A stretch of 64,000 nucleotides of DNA from Parasphingorhabdus marina DSM 22363 (GCF_900128895.1 NZ_FSQW01000002.1:1416001-1480000); one strand, 5' to 3'; positions 42,712 to 52,148 are shown, numbered from the stretch's first letter. The notes: generated by a model not told the origin, from the sequence alone. Made by a program: numbers and translations.

Positions 42712-43566
42712 ATGGCCTTTCGGACGGTAGATGAGTGGCAGGTTGAACGGCAATTTTTGCCGGTGATCGACAGCAGCTTTCTGCCCGCCCTTCCCGCTCG
42801 CTGGCCGCATCGAAAAAACCTCCGGAAACTGTCCAGCGGCGCGCTTGCCCTGACACTGCATGGCGGCTTTTTGTATTTTCTGCTGAGCGGTCTGATTTAT
42901 CAGCCGCCGACCGGAGAAGGTGGTGCGACCGGGGCCGACAATCCGGAAATCACAATGATCGAGTTGTCAGCGCCGGTTCCGGATGACCCGGCTATCCAGG
43001 AAAATCCCGACAGCAATGCACAGGCCAGTGCAGCCACCACGCCGCTGACCGAAATCGAACTCAGCAGGCAAACGGAATTGCCACCCGAATGGTCGCGATC
43101 GCGCATGACCGTTCCGCGACCTGTCATCGCGCCCGCGCCGTCAGCAATCGCCGATGCCTCAAAAGCGAATGGCGAGCCGAGCGGCGGAGGCGTCTACGAT
43201 CCCTATGCCGGCGCCGCCCCCAATCGCCGCCCGGAAATGGCAGAAGCCCAAAAGCCGGCACCCAAACCCACGCTCGCCGGACGCATTGCCGGCTATTTCG
43301 GTTTTGGCAAAGACAGCCAGGCGGACGCAGACGCATTCGAAACCTGGGTCGCCAGCCTGCGCCAGCGCCTTCCACGCGCCAAGGGCAGCGTCGAACTCAC
43401 CGTCACCATCGGCGAGGACGGCCGCATCACTGCGAGCCAGATTGTTGGAGGGAGCGCCTCACCGCAAGTGAAGTTCTTTGTGCGCAATGCTGTGGTCGGG
43501 CAGCGGTTTTCGGGGGTTGGTGATGGGGAAGATTCGATGCGTCTGCCTTCCATTCAACTGGGTTGA
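42712..43566 (+). CDS. TonB-like membrane-anchored protein divergent from gspE
   Basis: A 284-residue protein with one helix near residues 44-62 (ALALTLHGGFLYFLLSGLI), a long low-complexity Pro/Ala/Glu periplasmic linker (residues about 66-200), and a compact C-terminal domain AKGSVELTVTIGEDGRITAS..IVGGSASPQV that matches the TonB C-terminal strand pattern. There is no ExbB or ExbD beside it. It is divergent from gspE across 162 bases, so it may be specific to this secretion system, for example energising or contacting the secretin, or a stand-alone TonB. That link is inferred from position. Confidence 0.7.
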   Translation: MAFRTVDEWQVERQFLPVIDSSFLPALPARWPHRKNLRKLSSGALALTLHGGFLYFLLSGLIYQPPTGEGGATGADNPEITMIELSAPVPDDPAIQENPDSNAQASAATTPLTEIELSRQTELPPEWSRSRMTVPRPVIAPAPSAIADASKANGEPSGGGVYDPYAGAAPNRRPEMAEAQKPAPKPTLAGRIAGYFGFGKDSQADADAFETWVASLRQRLPRAKGSVELTVTIGEDGRITASQIVGGSASPQVKFFVRNAVVGQRFSGVGDGEDSMRLPSIQLG

Positions 43567-43758
43567 CAGTCCTACTCAGCGCAAATTGAAACAGTTGGAG
43601 CTATTCGTGCTAAAATCCTTAACAATTCGCCAAATCGTCCAAGCTGATCATATTCCCATCTAACGTTCTTCGAATTCTTACAAGAAGAACGCGTCATTAT
43701 CTACGTCCTCGAGACGGCGATTCAATCTGGTCTGCAATACTTTGCATACGCAAAAACT

Positions 43759-44073
43759 TCAGGCACTCTTAAATCCGCTAACTAGCCAAAGAGACAACGC
43801 GAGGATAATCGCTAGCAAAACAAAATAAAATGAGATTTCTGCATTGGAAAAAAGCGACGTGCTCACAAAACCGGCCATCAGGCACGCAAAGGCCAAGCCA
43901 CCCTTTTTTGCAATCACGCAAACAAAAGCAGCTATGGTGAAGAAAGTGAACGCAATTCGCAGGTTAGATACGATATGCTCGTTAAATGGCCAAACATTTT
44001 GAACTTCAAACAGCAGAAAACTGGCGCAGAGTATTAGAAATGAAACCGCTATTCGCAGCCAAGACCGCATCAT
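43759..44073 (-). CDS. Small four-helix membrane protein, candidate immunity protein for RHS1
   Basis: A 104-residue protein that is almost all hydrophobic, with four likely helices ([71 protein letters not shown]). Its start overlaps the RHS1 core stop as ATGA (44070-44073), the classic layout of a toxin followed by its immunity gene. The DNA is AT-richer than the T2SS genes, as is usual for tip/immunity modules. No family is recognised. A 192-base AT-rich gap without genes separates it from the TonB-like gene. Confidence 0.6.
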   Translation of the reverse strand: MMRSWLRIAVSFLILCASFLLFEVQNVWPFNEHIVSNLRIAFTFFTIAAFVCVIAKKGGLAFACLMAGFVSTSLFSNAEISFYFVLLAIILALSLWLVSGFKSA

Positions 44074-46652
44074 CTGGCGTACTCTCTTATCACTCTGTTA
44101 TCTACATCTCCCCACACGCGACCAACTTGAGCATCCCAGATATCATGATAAATTGGGATCATCATTTGTCTCCAAGAGTCGCCTTCGCCATAGGTTTGGA
44201 TCGTAATTCTACCATCTTTTCCTCTCTCCCCCCATCGCATTACGAATCCTTCATTGAGATCATGCTCACCTGCAATGGTATAATTTACGATCGTATCGGT
44301 TCGGTTTGCTGGATCTCTACTTGGCACTCTAAATGACCTGACCATGTTGGTCGATCCCGCTGTCGGAATCCAGCCGGCGTTGTTTCGAGCCCCTTTTCCT
44401 GATGCTGGCGAGTTTCCTGGCCCAGGCGTTGGCACTTTAGCCAATGAATCTCCCATTCGTGTTAGGTTACGCGCATTCGTCGGGGTGCTATGGTCGTAGA
44501 TATGAAAGTCCCCTGAACGTGAAGTAATTCCACGAGCACCCATTCGATTTGGCAGATTGACTTTCGGCACCCCTGTTCTCTCGGGATCAATGTAAACTCG
44601 ACCACCCGAAACTGTGGATCTCTCCCCACTCGGATCGATCTTCCCTATCGGATCATTCCCGACATAGGCGTACAGATTATACTGGTCCTCATACCCGATC
44701 GGATCGGTCTGCAGGAATCTCCCCAGTGTCGGCGAATAGGCGCGGGCCTTGTAGTGGTAGATATCCAGTTCCGGCAGGAGAATCTGGCCGGTGTACTGGA
44801 AGCGGCCGAGATTCGTCGCATTGGGAATGCCATATTCGTCATAGCCATTGACCTGCACCATGTTGCCGCTGCCGTCGGCGATTGCGGTGACGCTGCCCTG
44901 CCAGTTCGGGAAGAGCTGGCGCCGGTTGGCCGCATTGACGGTGCCGCCATCATACCAGGCGACTGGCTGATCCACGCCCGGGCCGTGGACATAGCGCTGA
45001 AGCAAATTGCCGAGACCGTCATATTCCGCGACCAGCGCATCGCCGTCATAAAGGAAACGCGTGGTGTTGGTTGAACCGCCTTCATTGGTTTCCCACAAGC
45101 GGCCCAGGGGATCGTAAACCAGGTTGGCAGTCCGGTCGCCCGTCGCGCCGATCAGGCGGTTTTCGACATCAAAGCTGTAATTGACCTGACCACCACTGGT
45201 TACATAGCTGGTCAGATTGCCATTATTGTCATAGCCATATGTCGCCCCGGTATTGGTGGCCGTGTACTGGTTAAGACCGTTGACCGTATATCCGCGATCC
45301 ACGTCATAATGTGTCGTGGCGGCGTAGACGTCATTGTTGATCGTGCGGGTCTTGATCTGGCTCGCCGGATTATAGGAAAACCCGAAATCGACGTCACCAC
45401 TGGTTCCGCCGAGACCATGGCTCATCTGGCTCAGCCGGATGGCCTTGTCATAGGCCAGGCTGGTGGATGCACCGATGCGGGTCATCAGATCCGGCTGGCT
45501 TTGTGCATTGTACCGGTTGGTGCTCAGCACCGTGCCACCATTTTCCTTGATCGTGGTCGGCCGGTCGAGATTGTCATATGCATAGGAAAAATACTGGCCA
45601 TCGGGATGGGTCACACGGGTGCGATTGCCATTGGCGTCATATTGATAGGTCAGCGTTCGCGCGGTTCCGAACATGTTGTTGGTCGCACTGATCAGGCGGC
45701 CGAAGCCGTCATAGGCCGTGGTTATCCCGGACCCCGCGGTCGAGGCAAAGCGGGCATAGGTCTGAAGATCGCGATTGTCATAACCATAGAAGACATCGAG
45801 CGTGGTACTGCCCGGAATATCCTTTTTGGTGACCCTGTTCAATTTGTCATAAGTATAGGTGATGACCTGACCATCACGTTTTCTGAGCGTTTTCCGGTTG
45901 CCGTTATTGTCGTAGGTATAGGCCTCAAAATCAGTCGTCGAAGTGGCACCGGTGCTGGTCTTGTGCGGGAAATTCCAGCGTATCAGCCGGTCATGTCCGT
46001 CATAGGTGTAGGTCGCGCGATTCCCATTGGCATCGGTTACCGAAGATTGCTGGCCATTATTGGTATAAGTATAGGTGGCTTCGGCCTGCTCCAGTGTTGT
46101 GCCGATGCCTTTTCGCATCTCTATGACCTGCCCTTTTGCATCATAGAAATTCCGGCTAATGCGATCCGGAATGGAGCTGCCGGTTGTATCCTGATTGCAG
46201 GGATTGGCTTCCGGGCTGGCAAAGCGCGCCGTGTCCATGCGGATGGCCGTACAAGCCGCCCTTCCGGCACGGTCGGTATTGTGCTGCACCATGGATATGG
46301 TTTGCCCGTCGTCACCGACCTGCCAGCTTTTCACCCGGCGGTTCATCGTGTCATAGGCATGATGCTCGGTGACAAAAATGGTGAAGGTGGTCCAGTCCGA
46401 CCAGACCGACAGCTCGCCTGTCTCGACTTTCAGTGCGAGACCGACCGGATCATAACTTGTTCTGGTGGCGGGAAAACCCAATGGACCAGAGCCATCGGGA
46501 TCCGGGGCGATTGTAGCCACGACCCGGCCATAGACGTCATGATACGCTCTCGACGTGTGAGCGGTCGGCGGGTTTGCTTGCGCAACGGCAGTCAACTGCA
46601 AGAACGCGATGATCAGGCCCAAACCGACCAGGAGCTGTTTTTTGAAATCCAT
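44070..46652 (-). CDS. RHS1 core protein with unrecognised C-terminal tip (putative polymorphic toxin)
   Basis: An 860-residue exported protein. A signal peptide ([20 protein letters not shown] onward to AQA) is followed by many YD repeats ([31 protein letters not shown] and others) and the RHS core hallmark [20 protein letters not shown] with [15 protein letters not shown]. The last 184 residues after DPSG differ fully from RHS2 and show no family I know; conserved-looking stretches are [10 protein letters not shown] and [20 protein letters not shown] cores form a closed shell around such tips and cut themselves near the DPxG motif. The ATG at 46652 gives the signal peptide. It follows the RHS1 N-terminal gene by 62 bases. 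Confidence 0.85.
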   Translation of the reverse strand: MDFKKQLLVGLGLIIAFLQLTAVAQANPPTAHTSRAYHDVYGRVVATIAPDPDGSGPLGFPATRTSYDPVGLALKVETGELSVWSDWTTFTIFVTEHHAYDTMNRRVKSWQVGDDGQTISMVQHNTDRAGRAACTAIRMDTARFASPEANPCNQDTTGSSIPDRISRNFYDAKGQVIEMRKGIGTTLEQAEATYTYTNNGQQSSVTDANGNRATYTYDGHDRLIRWNFPHKTSTGATSTTDFEAYTYDNNGNRKTLRKRDGQVITYTYDKLNRVTKKDIPGSTTLDVFYGYDNRDLQTYARFASTAGSGITTAYDGFGRLISATNNMFGTARTLTYQYDANGNRTRVTHPDGQYFSYAYDNLDRPTTIKENGGTVLSTNRYNAQSQPDLMTRIGASTSLAYDKAIRLSQMSHGLGGTSGDVDFGFSYNPASQIKTRTINNDVYAATTHYDVDRGYTVNGLNQYTATNTGATYGYDNNGNLTSYVTSGGQVNYSFDVENRLIGATGDRTANLVYDPLGRLWETNEGGSTNTTRFLYDGDALVAEYDGLGNLLQRYVHGPGVDQPVAWYDGGTVNAANRRQLFPNWQGSVTAIADGSGNMVQVNGYDEYGIPNATNLGRFQYTGQILLPELDIYHYKARAYSPTLGRFLQTDPIGYEDQYNLYAYVGNDPIGKIDPSGERSTVSGGRVYIDPERTGVPKVNLPNRMGARGITSRSGDFHIYDHSTPTNARNLTRMGDSLAKVPTPGPGNSPASGKGARNNAGWIPTAGSTNMVRSFRVPSRDPANRTDTIVNYTIAGEHDLNEGFVMRWGERGKDGRITIQTYGEGDSWRQMMIPIYHDIWDAQVGRVWGDVDNRVIREYAR

Positions 46653-46714
46653 TTTTCGGGTTCCTTCAGTTACCGCGGTCGAGCGCGTGTTATTGCGAGC
46701 AACGAACATGATGA

Positions 46715-48544
46715 TTACTGGCAGCTAACGGGCTGATTGATGCACGGGTCAGGAGGATCGCCACCACCAGTGCCGCCGCCACCGGTTCCGCCGCCAGTAC
46801 CGGAGCTGGTTGGATAGGTTGGAGCTAGCGCAGCCCTTGAGAATGCGGGAGAAAATGTGCCAGAAGTACTGCCGAGATTAGTGCTGGTGGGGCAACTGGC
46901 CAGTCCGGCACGCGGGGTTGTGACTGAAGTACGTCGACCCAAGAAATCATAACTGTAACAGGTGCGTAGTGTTTGCCCGTTGGAAGTTACCGCTTCTCCG
47001 TAAAGCAGGCGTTGATCCTGATGGGTTGTCCCGTAATCATAAACTGTCTTCACTTCGTCTGCGGTGCCTGCGCATGAAGATTGCGTTTTACAGATGGAAG
47101 ACTCAACCAGTGCCCCGCCAACGTAAGAATTTCTGATTTGTGGCCTTACAGCCCCATTTGTCGGGGCTGGCAAGGTAACAGTTTCTGGCTTGTTGGTCCC
47201 GAATGGCATGTTGACCGGCCCGTAAAGCAGGGATGCCTGCACGGTTCCGGGCGTCTTGTACGTGAAATTGGTCACATTCCCGTTGGCATCGGTGACCGAA
47301 ATTGGACGGTTACAGGTCGGTGTCGAGTCACAGGTTGCCGGATAGGTGGCCGTTTCGGTCAGCACCGGCGCCCCTGCCCCTGGCTTTCCATAAGTCGTTT
47401 TTTGAGTCAAATTCCCGCGCGAATCATAAGCGAACGTGACATAGTTTAACTCGGGGTAGGTAATTTTAGTAAGTCGATCATCCGTATATTCGTAATTGGT
47501 GACCCGATTCAGCGGGTCTGTATGCCGGACCACATATCCGCCGTCCTTGTGATACTTGACGATGGTTACATTGCCTTCAGGGTCCGTACGGGTGATCGTC
47601 CGGAACGTGCTATTGTCGGAATAGCTGTAATCCCAAACACCATCGACAGTCGTGACTGTACGTACCCGATGCTGCCCGGTGTAGGTAAATGTGACGTCCG
47701 CTGCGGTACCGGGCGCGTCGATTTTTGTCATTTCACGATCGCTGTTGAAAGTATATTTCCAGACATTTCCATTGTAGTCGGTTATGGTCTGGGTCGTGTT
47801 TTTCGGGCGCAAATAATGTTCTTCATCATCATTGTCATGGTTGGGCGTGGTGATTTTCAATTCCGAAGAAAAAAGCGTAGAGCTTGGGTTGAACTGGTAA
47901 ACAAATCTGAGAATGAAATCCCGTTTGTAATAATCTGTCCGCCCGACAGCAAATGCGTAGGGCCCGAAATCACCGTGCCTGCGGTTTCCTCTGTCCGCGG
48001 AAATCACTTCTACTGAAGTTATCGCAAGATTTCCGTGCTCGTACCAGGACTCCCCAATGTTGTTCGGCACCGGCGTGAGTGAAGACGGGATCCCTCGGAA
48101 AAGAACAATGTCGCCATCACGGCTTTTGTAAACACAAAGGGAGGTATGATTGCTGGGGGTTTCATAGCTGCAACCGAGGCTGGCACCATTTACCGGCTTC
48201 CGCTGGGTGAAGTTGCTCGGGCCGTTGAATTCGTCGGAATAGCCGTTGTAATTGACGGTAAACTTGCCATTCTTTTTCCAGATGGTTGGTGTATCCGTCC
48301 GAACCCATGAACGCCCAACCCAGGACAGTCCCAGCCGGCGCTGGGCCTCGTCCCTGCCTTTAGTAATCACAGGCGACTGCACACGAAGATAACCCGAAGT
48401 CCAGTTGACACCATTTTCATCAATCGATTCAAAATGCGGAACCGCGAAACTTTCACCAAATGATTTGAACTGCGCCAGGGCCGGTTGGGTCAGCATCATG
48501 CTGGTAGCTATCAGAGCGAGTTTCGCGAGTTGTGCAGATTTCAT
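46715..48544 (-). CDS. RHS1 N-terminal partner: exported YD-repeat protein
   Basis: A 609-residue protein with a signal peptide ([20 protein letters not shown] then PALA). Residues about 25-260 form a beta-rich head ([33 protein letters not shown] and on) comparable with RHS2's partner; YD-like repeats follow ([60 protein letters not shown]), then a Gly-rich tail (TGGGTGGGGTGGG). It lacks the core and tip, which sit on the next gene. This two-gene split recalls the TcB/TcC pair of Tc toxins. A TTGACA at 48583-48588 (minus strand) is 39 bases upstream of the start. Confidence 0.8.
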   Translation of the reverse strand: MKSAQLAKLALIATSMMLTQPALAQFKSFGESFAVPHFESIDENGVNWTSGYLRVQSPVITKGRDEAQRRLGLSWVGRSWVRTDTPTIWKKNGKFTVNYNGYSDEFNGPSNFTQRKPVNGASLGCSYETPSNHTSLCVYKSRDGDIVLFRGIPSSLTPVPNNIGESWYEHGNLAITSVEVISADRGNRRHGDFGPYAFAVGRTDYYKRDFILRFVYQFNPSSTLFSSELKITTPNHDNDDEEHYLRPKNTTQTITDYNGNVWKYTFNSDREMTKIDAPGTAADVTFTYTGQHRVRTVTTVDGVWDYSYSDNSTFRTITRTDPEGNVTIVKYHKDGGYVVRHTDPLNRVTNYEYTDDRLTKITYPELNYVTFAYDSRGNLTQKTTYGKPGAGAPVLTETATYPATCDSTPTCNRPISVTDANGNVTNFTYKTPGTVQASLLYGPVNMPFGTNKPETVTLPAPTNGAVRPQIRNSYVGGALVESSICKTQSSCAGTADEVKTVYDYGTTHQDQRLLYGEAVTSNGQTLRTCYSYDFLGRRTSVTTPRAGLASCPTSTNLGSTSGTFSPAFSRAALAPTYPTSSGTGGGTGGGGTGGGDPPDPCINQPVSCQ

Positions 48545-48604
48545 ATTCTGTCCTGAAAATTTGATTGTGGGTTACGATTATCTGTCAATTCAGAATGACT
48601 TTTC

Positions 48605-49024
48605 TCACGGATCCAGCAGCATCACATATTCCGGGGACGGCGCATTTTCCCAGGTAAGATACTGGTCACAGGCGGCGCTGGTACCGTCGGGAAAATGAAA
48701 GCGGACCTCGAGAACCTGGGCCACGGCGGTATTGATTTTCGCGAACCAGCCCCAGCAGGTCTGGGCTGGCACGCCTTTCCATTCGCTGTTGAGATTGCAG
48801 ACCTGCGTCCAGGCGCCGCGCCAGGAACTCAGGACGAGGACATTGCCGGCTTTGGTCGTATAGACCCCGCTCAGCGTCCCGGCGCAGTCCACTGCGGCGG
48901 CATTTGCGGAGGTGGACACGACACAGCAACAGGCAGTGACAATGGCCATCATCCGCGATCGGGGTGTGCCTCTTCGAACCCTTGTCTTCCGGTCCGGTGC
49001 CAGAATTTTCCTGCCCGCCGCCAT
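48605..49024 (-). CDS. Small exported protein, family B (small-protein run, gene 9)
   Basis: A 139-residue protein. A long basic n-region is followed by a signal peptide (MMAIVTACCCVVSTSANAA), then a mature part with CAGTLSGVYTTKAGNVLVL, SSWRGAWTQVCNLNSEWKGV and CWGWFAKINTAVAQ. It aligns by eye with genes 5 (50216) and 59258: C, Y..G.V, WR..WT..CN...WKG..., C..WF and a later C. The stop of the previous gene overlaps this start as TGATG, so translation is coupled; 48952 is a shorter alternative start. It is the last small gene before RHS1. No function is known. Confidence 0.65.
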   Translation of the reverse strand: MAAGRKILAPDRKTRVRRGTPRSRMMAIVTACCCVVSTSANAAAVDCAGTLSGVYTTKAGNVLVLSSWRGAWTQVCNLNSEWKGVPAQTCWGWFAKINTAVAQVLEVRFHFPDGTSAACDQYLTWENAPSPEYVMLLDP

Positions 49025-49434
49025 CAGGAATATAGCCAGATCTTGTTGATTCTCAGATACCCTGACTGAGCAGCCTTGAATTGAAGGGAGACGGTCTTGT
49101 CGGCAGCCAGAGCGGTGACAATTGTGGAGTAGAGATATTCCGCAAATTCCGGATTGTTGGGCGTGTAATAGGCACCGGCTGCTGCTTGCGTAATCCCGGT
49201 AATTCCCACCGCGGCCGGCAAATTGGTATTGATGGGCTGCTCAAAGTACATCAGTATCAGATTGCCGTCATTGATGTAGGCGCGCGCCACTTTGCCGGTG
49301 TACTGGCAATAAGCTCCGGCCCCGGAACCGGCGCAAGAGAAACTCTGGGCATTGGCGACACCCGGTAGTGCGACGAGCGCTATCATTCCCAGCAACGCCT
49401 TCCAGGCGGATTTGATCGGCATCTGCAGTTTCAT
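49024..49434 (-). CDS. Small exported protein, family A (small-protein run, gene 8)
   Basis: A 136-residue protein with a signal peptide (LLGMIALVALPGVANA). The mature part reads SFSCAGSGAGAYCQYTGKVA, INDGNLILMYFEQP, NPEFAEYLYSTIVTALAADK and ends YLRINKIWLYS. It is a clear paralog of the next upstream gene (49451): both have YCQYTGK..R.YIN, YFEQ, PEFAEY.YST and KTV. The pattern of a strand, YSxxLTAxAxxK and a final strand resembles widespread small secreted proteins, and loosely the SubB-like B-subunit pattern; this is only an inference. Confidence 0.7.
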   Translation of the reverse strand: MKLQMPIKSAWKALLGMIALVALPGVANAQSFSCAGSGAGAYCQYTGKVARAYINDGNLILMYFEQPINTNLPAAVGITGITQAAAGAYYTPNNPEFAEYLYSTIVTALAADKTVSLQFKAAQSGYLRINKIWLYS

Positions 49435-49450
49435 CAACTTTCTCCCTTCC

Positions 49451-49843
49451 TCATCGGGTCACCCAGATTCTGTCGACTTTCATGTAGCCGCCCACATTGC
49501 CGCGCATCTGGATCGTGACGGTTTTTTCACCCGCAAAAGCGGTGAGCGCAGTGGAGTAGAAATATTCTGCAAATTCGGGATCGGCAGACACCGCGAATGC
49601 ACCGGCGTCACCTCTGGATATTCCCGTAAATCCGGCAGATGCTGGCAAAGCGATATCCACCGATTGCTCGAAGTAAAACAGCATCCATTTGTCGATGTTG
49701 ATGTAAACCCTGTCGAGTTTTCCGGTATACTGACAGTAGGGAATATTGTTGGAAACCGCGCAGGTGAAGGTCTGTGCGTGAGCGGTACCAGACAAGACAA
49801 CGGCACCGAGAAGCGTCAACACATATTTCCAGACAGATTCCAT
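49451..49843 (-). CDS. Small exported protein, family A (small-protein run, gene 7)
   Basis: A 130-residue protein with a signal peptide (VLTLLGAVVLSGTAHA) and a mature part TFTCAVSNNIPYCQYTGKLD, YINIDKWMLFYFEQSVD, ADPEFAEYFYSTALTAFAGE, ending YMKVDRIWVTR. Two N-terminal cysteines could form a disulfide. Sequence, length and position show a tandem duplication with gene 8. The ATG at 49843 follows GGGAGAAG; a frame extending further upstream lacks a signal peptide. No function is assigned. Confidence 0.7.
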   Translation of the reverse strand: MESVWKYVLTLLGAVVLSGTAHAQTFTCAVSNNIPYCQYTGKLDRVYINIDKWMLFYFEQSVDIALPASAGFTGISRGDAGAFAVSADPEFAEYFYSTALTAFAGEKTVTIQMRGNVGGYMKVDRIWVTR

Positions 49844-49859
49844 TTCTGCTTCTCCCGTT

Positions 49860-50219
49860 CTATCGTGAAATGAACATGGCGCCGGCGGCGGAGTACTGGT
49901 TGTAATCGGACCCGTGCCAGCCCACCGTTGCGCAATAGTGCACATAGAATTTCAGTTTCAGCTGACCTGCAACTGCCGCCAGTGCGCTCGACAGCACCTC
50001 GGTATATTCGCTGTGTGACTTTGGGACCCAGACGGCATTTCCGGATGCACAGGGGTTCGGTCCAGGATTACCGAAATCCCCAAAAATGAGGATTCCTTGG
50101 TCGCGAACGATTTCCACCCTTGCGGGGACAGCTTCGTCGGTCCATCCGCCGGCGGCGCTGGCGGCCGAGCCCGTTGCGATTGCGGTTGCGGTGACAAAGG
50201 TCTTGAACAAACCGCTCAT
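49860..50219 (-). CDS. Small exported protein, family C (small-protein run, gene 6)
   Basis: A 119-residue protein with a signal peptide (LFKTFVTATAIATGSAASA). The mature part has ARVEIVRDQGILIFGDFGNP, NPCASGNAVWVPKSHSEYTE and YVHYCATVGWHGSDYNQ, with two cysteines. It shares with gene 3 (50930) the order: strand, C-x-GN-x(2-3)-P, a short helix Y.V..SA, strand. The start overlaps gene 5's stop by ATGA. No family name is known to me. Confidence 0.65.
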   Translation of the reverse strand: MSGLFKTFVTATAIATGSAASAAGGWTDEAVPARVEIVRDQGILIFGDFGNPGPNPCASGNAVWVPKSHSEYTEVLSSALAAVAGQLKLKFYVHYCATVGWHGSDYNQYSAAGAMFISR

Positions 50220-50569
50220 TTGGACATCCGGAGGTATCCTGGGGCGGGTGCAGAAGTCGCCAGCGGCATTGTTGCACATTCCGCTTGATCTATCGTTCGA
50301 TAGTACATGACGGTTGCTTTGTTCTCCACGATGGAAGCACTTGCGGTCGAAAACCAGACGAAGCAGGCTTCAGGCGCAATTCCTTTCCACTCGGTCTTCA
50401 CATTGCAAATGGTAGTCCAACCAGTCCGCCACGTACTCCATATGCCGACATCGCCATTGTCATAAGTTAGAATGTCGTTGATATAGCCCTGACACCATGC
50501 GGCGGCATTTGCATGTGAAGGTAGAGCCAGTAACAATGACGCTGCAAAAAGTTCGATAAATTTCTTCAA
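50216..50569 (-). CDS. Small exported protein, family B (small-protein run, gene 5)
   Basis: A 117-residue protein with a signal peptide (LFAASLLLALPSHANA). The mature part has WCQGYINDILTYDNGDVGIW, STWRTGWTTICNVKTEWKGI, APEACFVWFSTASAS and CATMPLA, with four cysteines. It aligns with gene 9 and with the protein at 59258 (WR..WT..CN....WKGIAPE.C..WF), so it forms family B. It is coupled to gene 6 by an ATGA overlap. No function is known. Confidence 0.68.
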   Translation of the reverse strand: MKKFIELFAASLLLALPSHANAAAWCQGYINDILTYDNGDVGIWSTWRTGWTTICNVKTEWKGIAPEACFVWFSTASASIVENKATVMYYRTIDQAECATMPLATSAPAPGYLRMSK

Positions 50570-50600
50570 TTTCCACCCTCATCTTGTCCGATCGTCAGGG

Positions 50601-50897
50601 TCAGTTTGAAACCGGTATGACCAGGAACCCGTTGATCGGGAGCACGATTATCTTCGTCGTGCCCGGAGGGTCGTTGCTGCTTCCGGTGACCACAACCCGG
50701 CTGCGGTTGCCAGCAGGATCATATTCATAGTCCGTCGCAAGTCCGTCATTGGTGCCACCGGTTGTGCTTGTGCCGGTCAATCGCCCCAAAGCGTCATACT
50801 CATAGGTTGTCGTCGCCTGGGAAAGTGCGGGACCGCTGGCCAGAAGCAGACTTGCTGGCAGGAGGGCAGCGAGAGAATATTTGCAGAAAGGCTTCAT
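50601..50897 (-). CDS. Small exported single YD-repeat protein (small-protein run, gene 4)
   Basis: A 98-residue protein: signal peptide (YSLAALLPASLLLASGPALS), then ATTTYEYDALGRLTGTSTTG and DYEYDPAGNRSRVVVTGSS, one YD/RHS-type unit, and a hydrophobic C-terminal PINGFLVIPVS. The same unit (TYDELGRLV...DYDDAGNRTGYEVTGSS) opens the protein at 57999-58979. A single RHS unit cannot form a shell; it might cap, nucleate or extend the larger RHS proteins, or be a relic. The ATG at 50897 gives the signal peptide. Confidence 0.65.
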   Translation of the reverse strand: MKPFCKYSLAALLPASLLLASGPALSQATTTYEYDALGRLTGTSTTGGTNDGLATDYEYDPAGNRSRVVVTGSSNDPPGTTKIIVLPINGFLVIPVSN

Positions 50898-50929
50898 GGC
50901 AGAACTCCGGTTGCCGAACGTGGGATCAC

Positions 50930-51289
50930 TCATGGTTTGGAAACCCACCCCCGAATGATACGAATGTCGCAATCCGAGAGAGTGTCTGTCTCGTAAACCA
51001 CGCGAATGTTGAATGAAGAACCAAAGGCAAGCATGAAGGCGCTGGCCATGACTTCATAATTGGGAGCCGAAGACGGAATGTGCATCCGGTTGCCGGGGCA
51101 CGGCGTTGTTGTGCCCGTCGGGCGCAGATCGGCTCCGTCAATATACATCGTCAGGCCATTCGGCACCGGATACAGAAGCGTGATCTGTCGATCATCCGAC
51201 CAGACTTCTGTCGCCTGGGCCGGGACGCCAGCCAGAGCGAAGCACGCTAAGGTGATGAAAAGAAGTGGCTTTGTTGCTCTGTTCTTCAA
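50930..51289 (-). CDS. Small exported protein, family C (small-protein run, gene 3)
   Basis: A 119-residue protein. I infer a TTG start at 51289, which follows AAGGAG; no ATG gives a signal peptide here. The signal is PLLFITLACFALAGVPAQA; the mature part has WSDDRQITLLYPVPNGLTMY, CPGNRMHIPSSAPNYEVMAS and ETDTLSDCDIRIIRGW. It resembles gene 6 (C-x-GN-x-x-I/V-P, Y.V..SA). The translation start is the least sure part. Confidence 0.6.
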   Translation of the reverse strand: MKNRATKPLLFITLACFALAGVPAQATEVWSDDRQITLLYPVPNGLTMYIDGADLRPTGTTTPCPGNRMHIPSSAPNYEVMASAFMLAFGSSFNIRVVYETDTLSDCDIRIIRGWVSKP

Positions 51290-51408
51290 GTCAAATTCTC
51301 CTTTGCAGTGCGATAACCTGGGCCGGGAAATGGAACGCGACGCTCCAGTGGTGCCCGGTCGGCGATTTGATTGCGTAACATTCGGAAGGCCGCTTTCGGC
51401 GCCGCCCG

Positions 51409-51813
51409 TCATTTGTTTACCACCAGATATTTGAAGCCCCTGATCGTGTTGTAGCTCTGGCCATCATGCAAAGCGCAGCCGTCAGAATAGCCCTGAACCG
51501 TCATGCCGGCAGTGAAGGCGGTCAGGATCAGTGCATAAGCCTTGTCACAATTGGGGTCTGTCTTGAGAAGCATCACCCCGGCCGTGCTGTCGCAGTTATT
51601 GGGATTTGGCCAATTGTCGGCAAAGAAAAGCAGGCCTTCTTCCTGAAAAGACACATTTGTGATCACTTGCGCGGGATAGAGAGCTCCACCTGCCAATGCC
51701 GTTGTCGAGCCGAAGCCCGCCATGATCACAAGGCCAAAGAGCTTCAACAGCCGGGCCCGCGGTCCTTTTGGCTCGACAATGGTAATGTCGGAATGTTTGT
51801 GCTTGACCATCAT
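51409..51813 (-). CDS. Small exported protein, family A-like (small-protein run, gene 2)
   Basis: A 134-residue protein. The N-terminus is long and basic before a hydrophobic segment (LLKLFGLVIMAGFGSTTALA), so export is likely. The mature part has VITNVSFQEEGLLFFADNW, NNCDSTAGVMLLKTDPNCDK and YALILTAFTAGMTVQGYSDG, with a C-terminal C....YN.IRGFKYL. This strand / LTAF-A-G-K / YSDGC pattern occurs in a large set of unnamed small secreted proteobacterial proteins. The ATG at 51813 overlaps gene 1's stop by ATGA. Confidence 0.68.
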   Translation of the reverse strand: MMVKHKHSDITIVEPKGPRARLLKLFGLVIMAGFGSTTALAGGALYPAQVITNVSFQEEGLLFFADNWPNPNNCDSTAGVMLLKTDPNCDKAYALILTAFTAGMTVQGYSDGCALHDGQSYNTIRGFKYLVVNK

Positions 51814-52148
51814 GAACATCCATTCAGTGGACAAACCTCGATAAACTGCAGGTCTTCGGAGTTAGACATAAAGGTGCAATTGCCTGTTCCGGCCACGGTG
51901 CCCAGCTCCTTGCCCGTGGCAAAAGCCGTCAGAATCACCGGCGCGTGAACGCTGTCCTTGTCAACCGCATAGCGCAGCGTAACGGCGCAGGCCGGCCGAT
52001 TGGTGTCGACTCCTCCTGCAATGCGGAAGAGGAGTACATTGTTGCTTGTGGTGCCGACATGAACGATTTTCCCTCCGGCAGTGCCAGCTTGGGCTGCCCC
52101 GCCAAGTGTTGCGAAACAGATCAAAACCAGCGCGAGAAAAACCCTCAT
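51810..52148 (-). CDS. Small exported protein, family A-like (small-protein run, gene 1)
   Basis: A 112-residue protein with a signal peptide (MRVFLALVLICFATLGGAAQ then AG). The mature part is VHVGTTSNNVLLFRIAGGVD, RPACAVTLRYAVDKDS, VILTAFATGKELGTVAGTGN and CTFMSNSEDLQFIEVC. The 'R-P-A-C ... LTAxATGK ... G.G.C' pattern is one I recall from many small secreted hypothetical proteins; a distant similarity to the SubB-type B-subunit pattern is possible but unproven. The ATG at 52148 follows GGAGGGCTGC. It is the first gene of the run. Confidence 0.7.
   Translation of the reverse strand: MRVFLALVLICFATLGGAAQAGTAGGKIVHVGTTSNNVLLFRIAGGVDTNRPACAVTLRYAVDKDSVHAPVILTAFATGKELGTVAGTGNCTFMSNSEDLQFIEVCPLNGCS

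Noticed and set aside
43567..43758. Possible small gene in the gap between the TonB-like gene and the RHS1 immunity candidate
   Set aside because: AT-rich, no start with a ribosome site and no frame longer than a few dozen codons.
45309..46736. A 475-codon plus-strand frame with hydrophobic repeats
   Set aside because: Antisense of the RHS1 core; the Ile/Gly-rich repeats are the mirror image of YD repeats.
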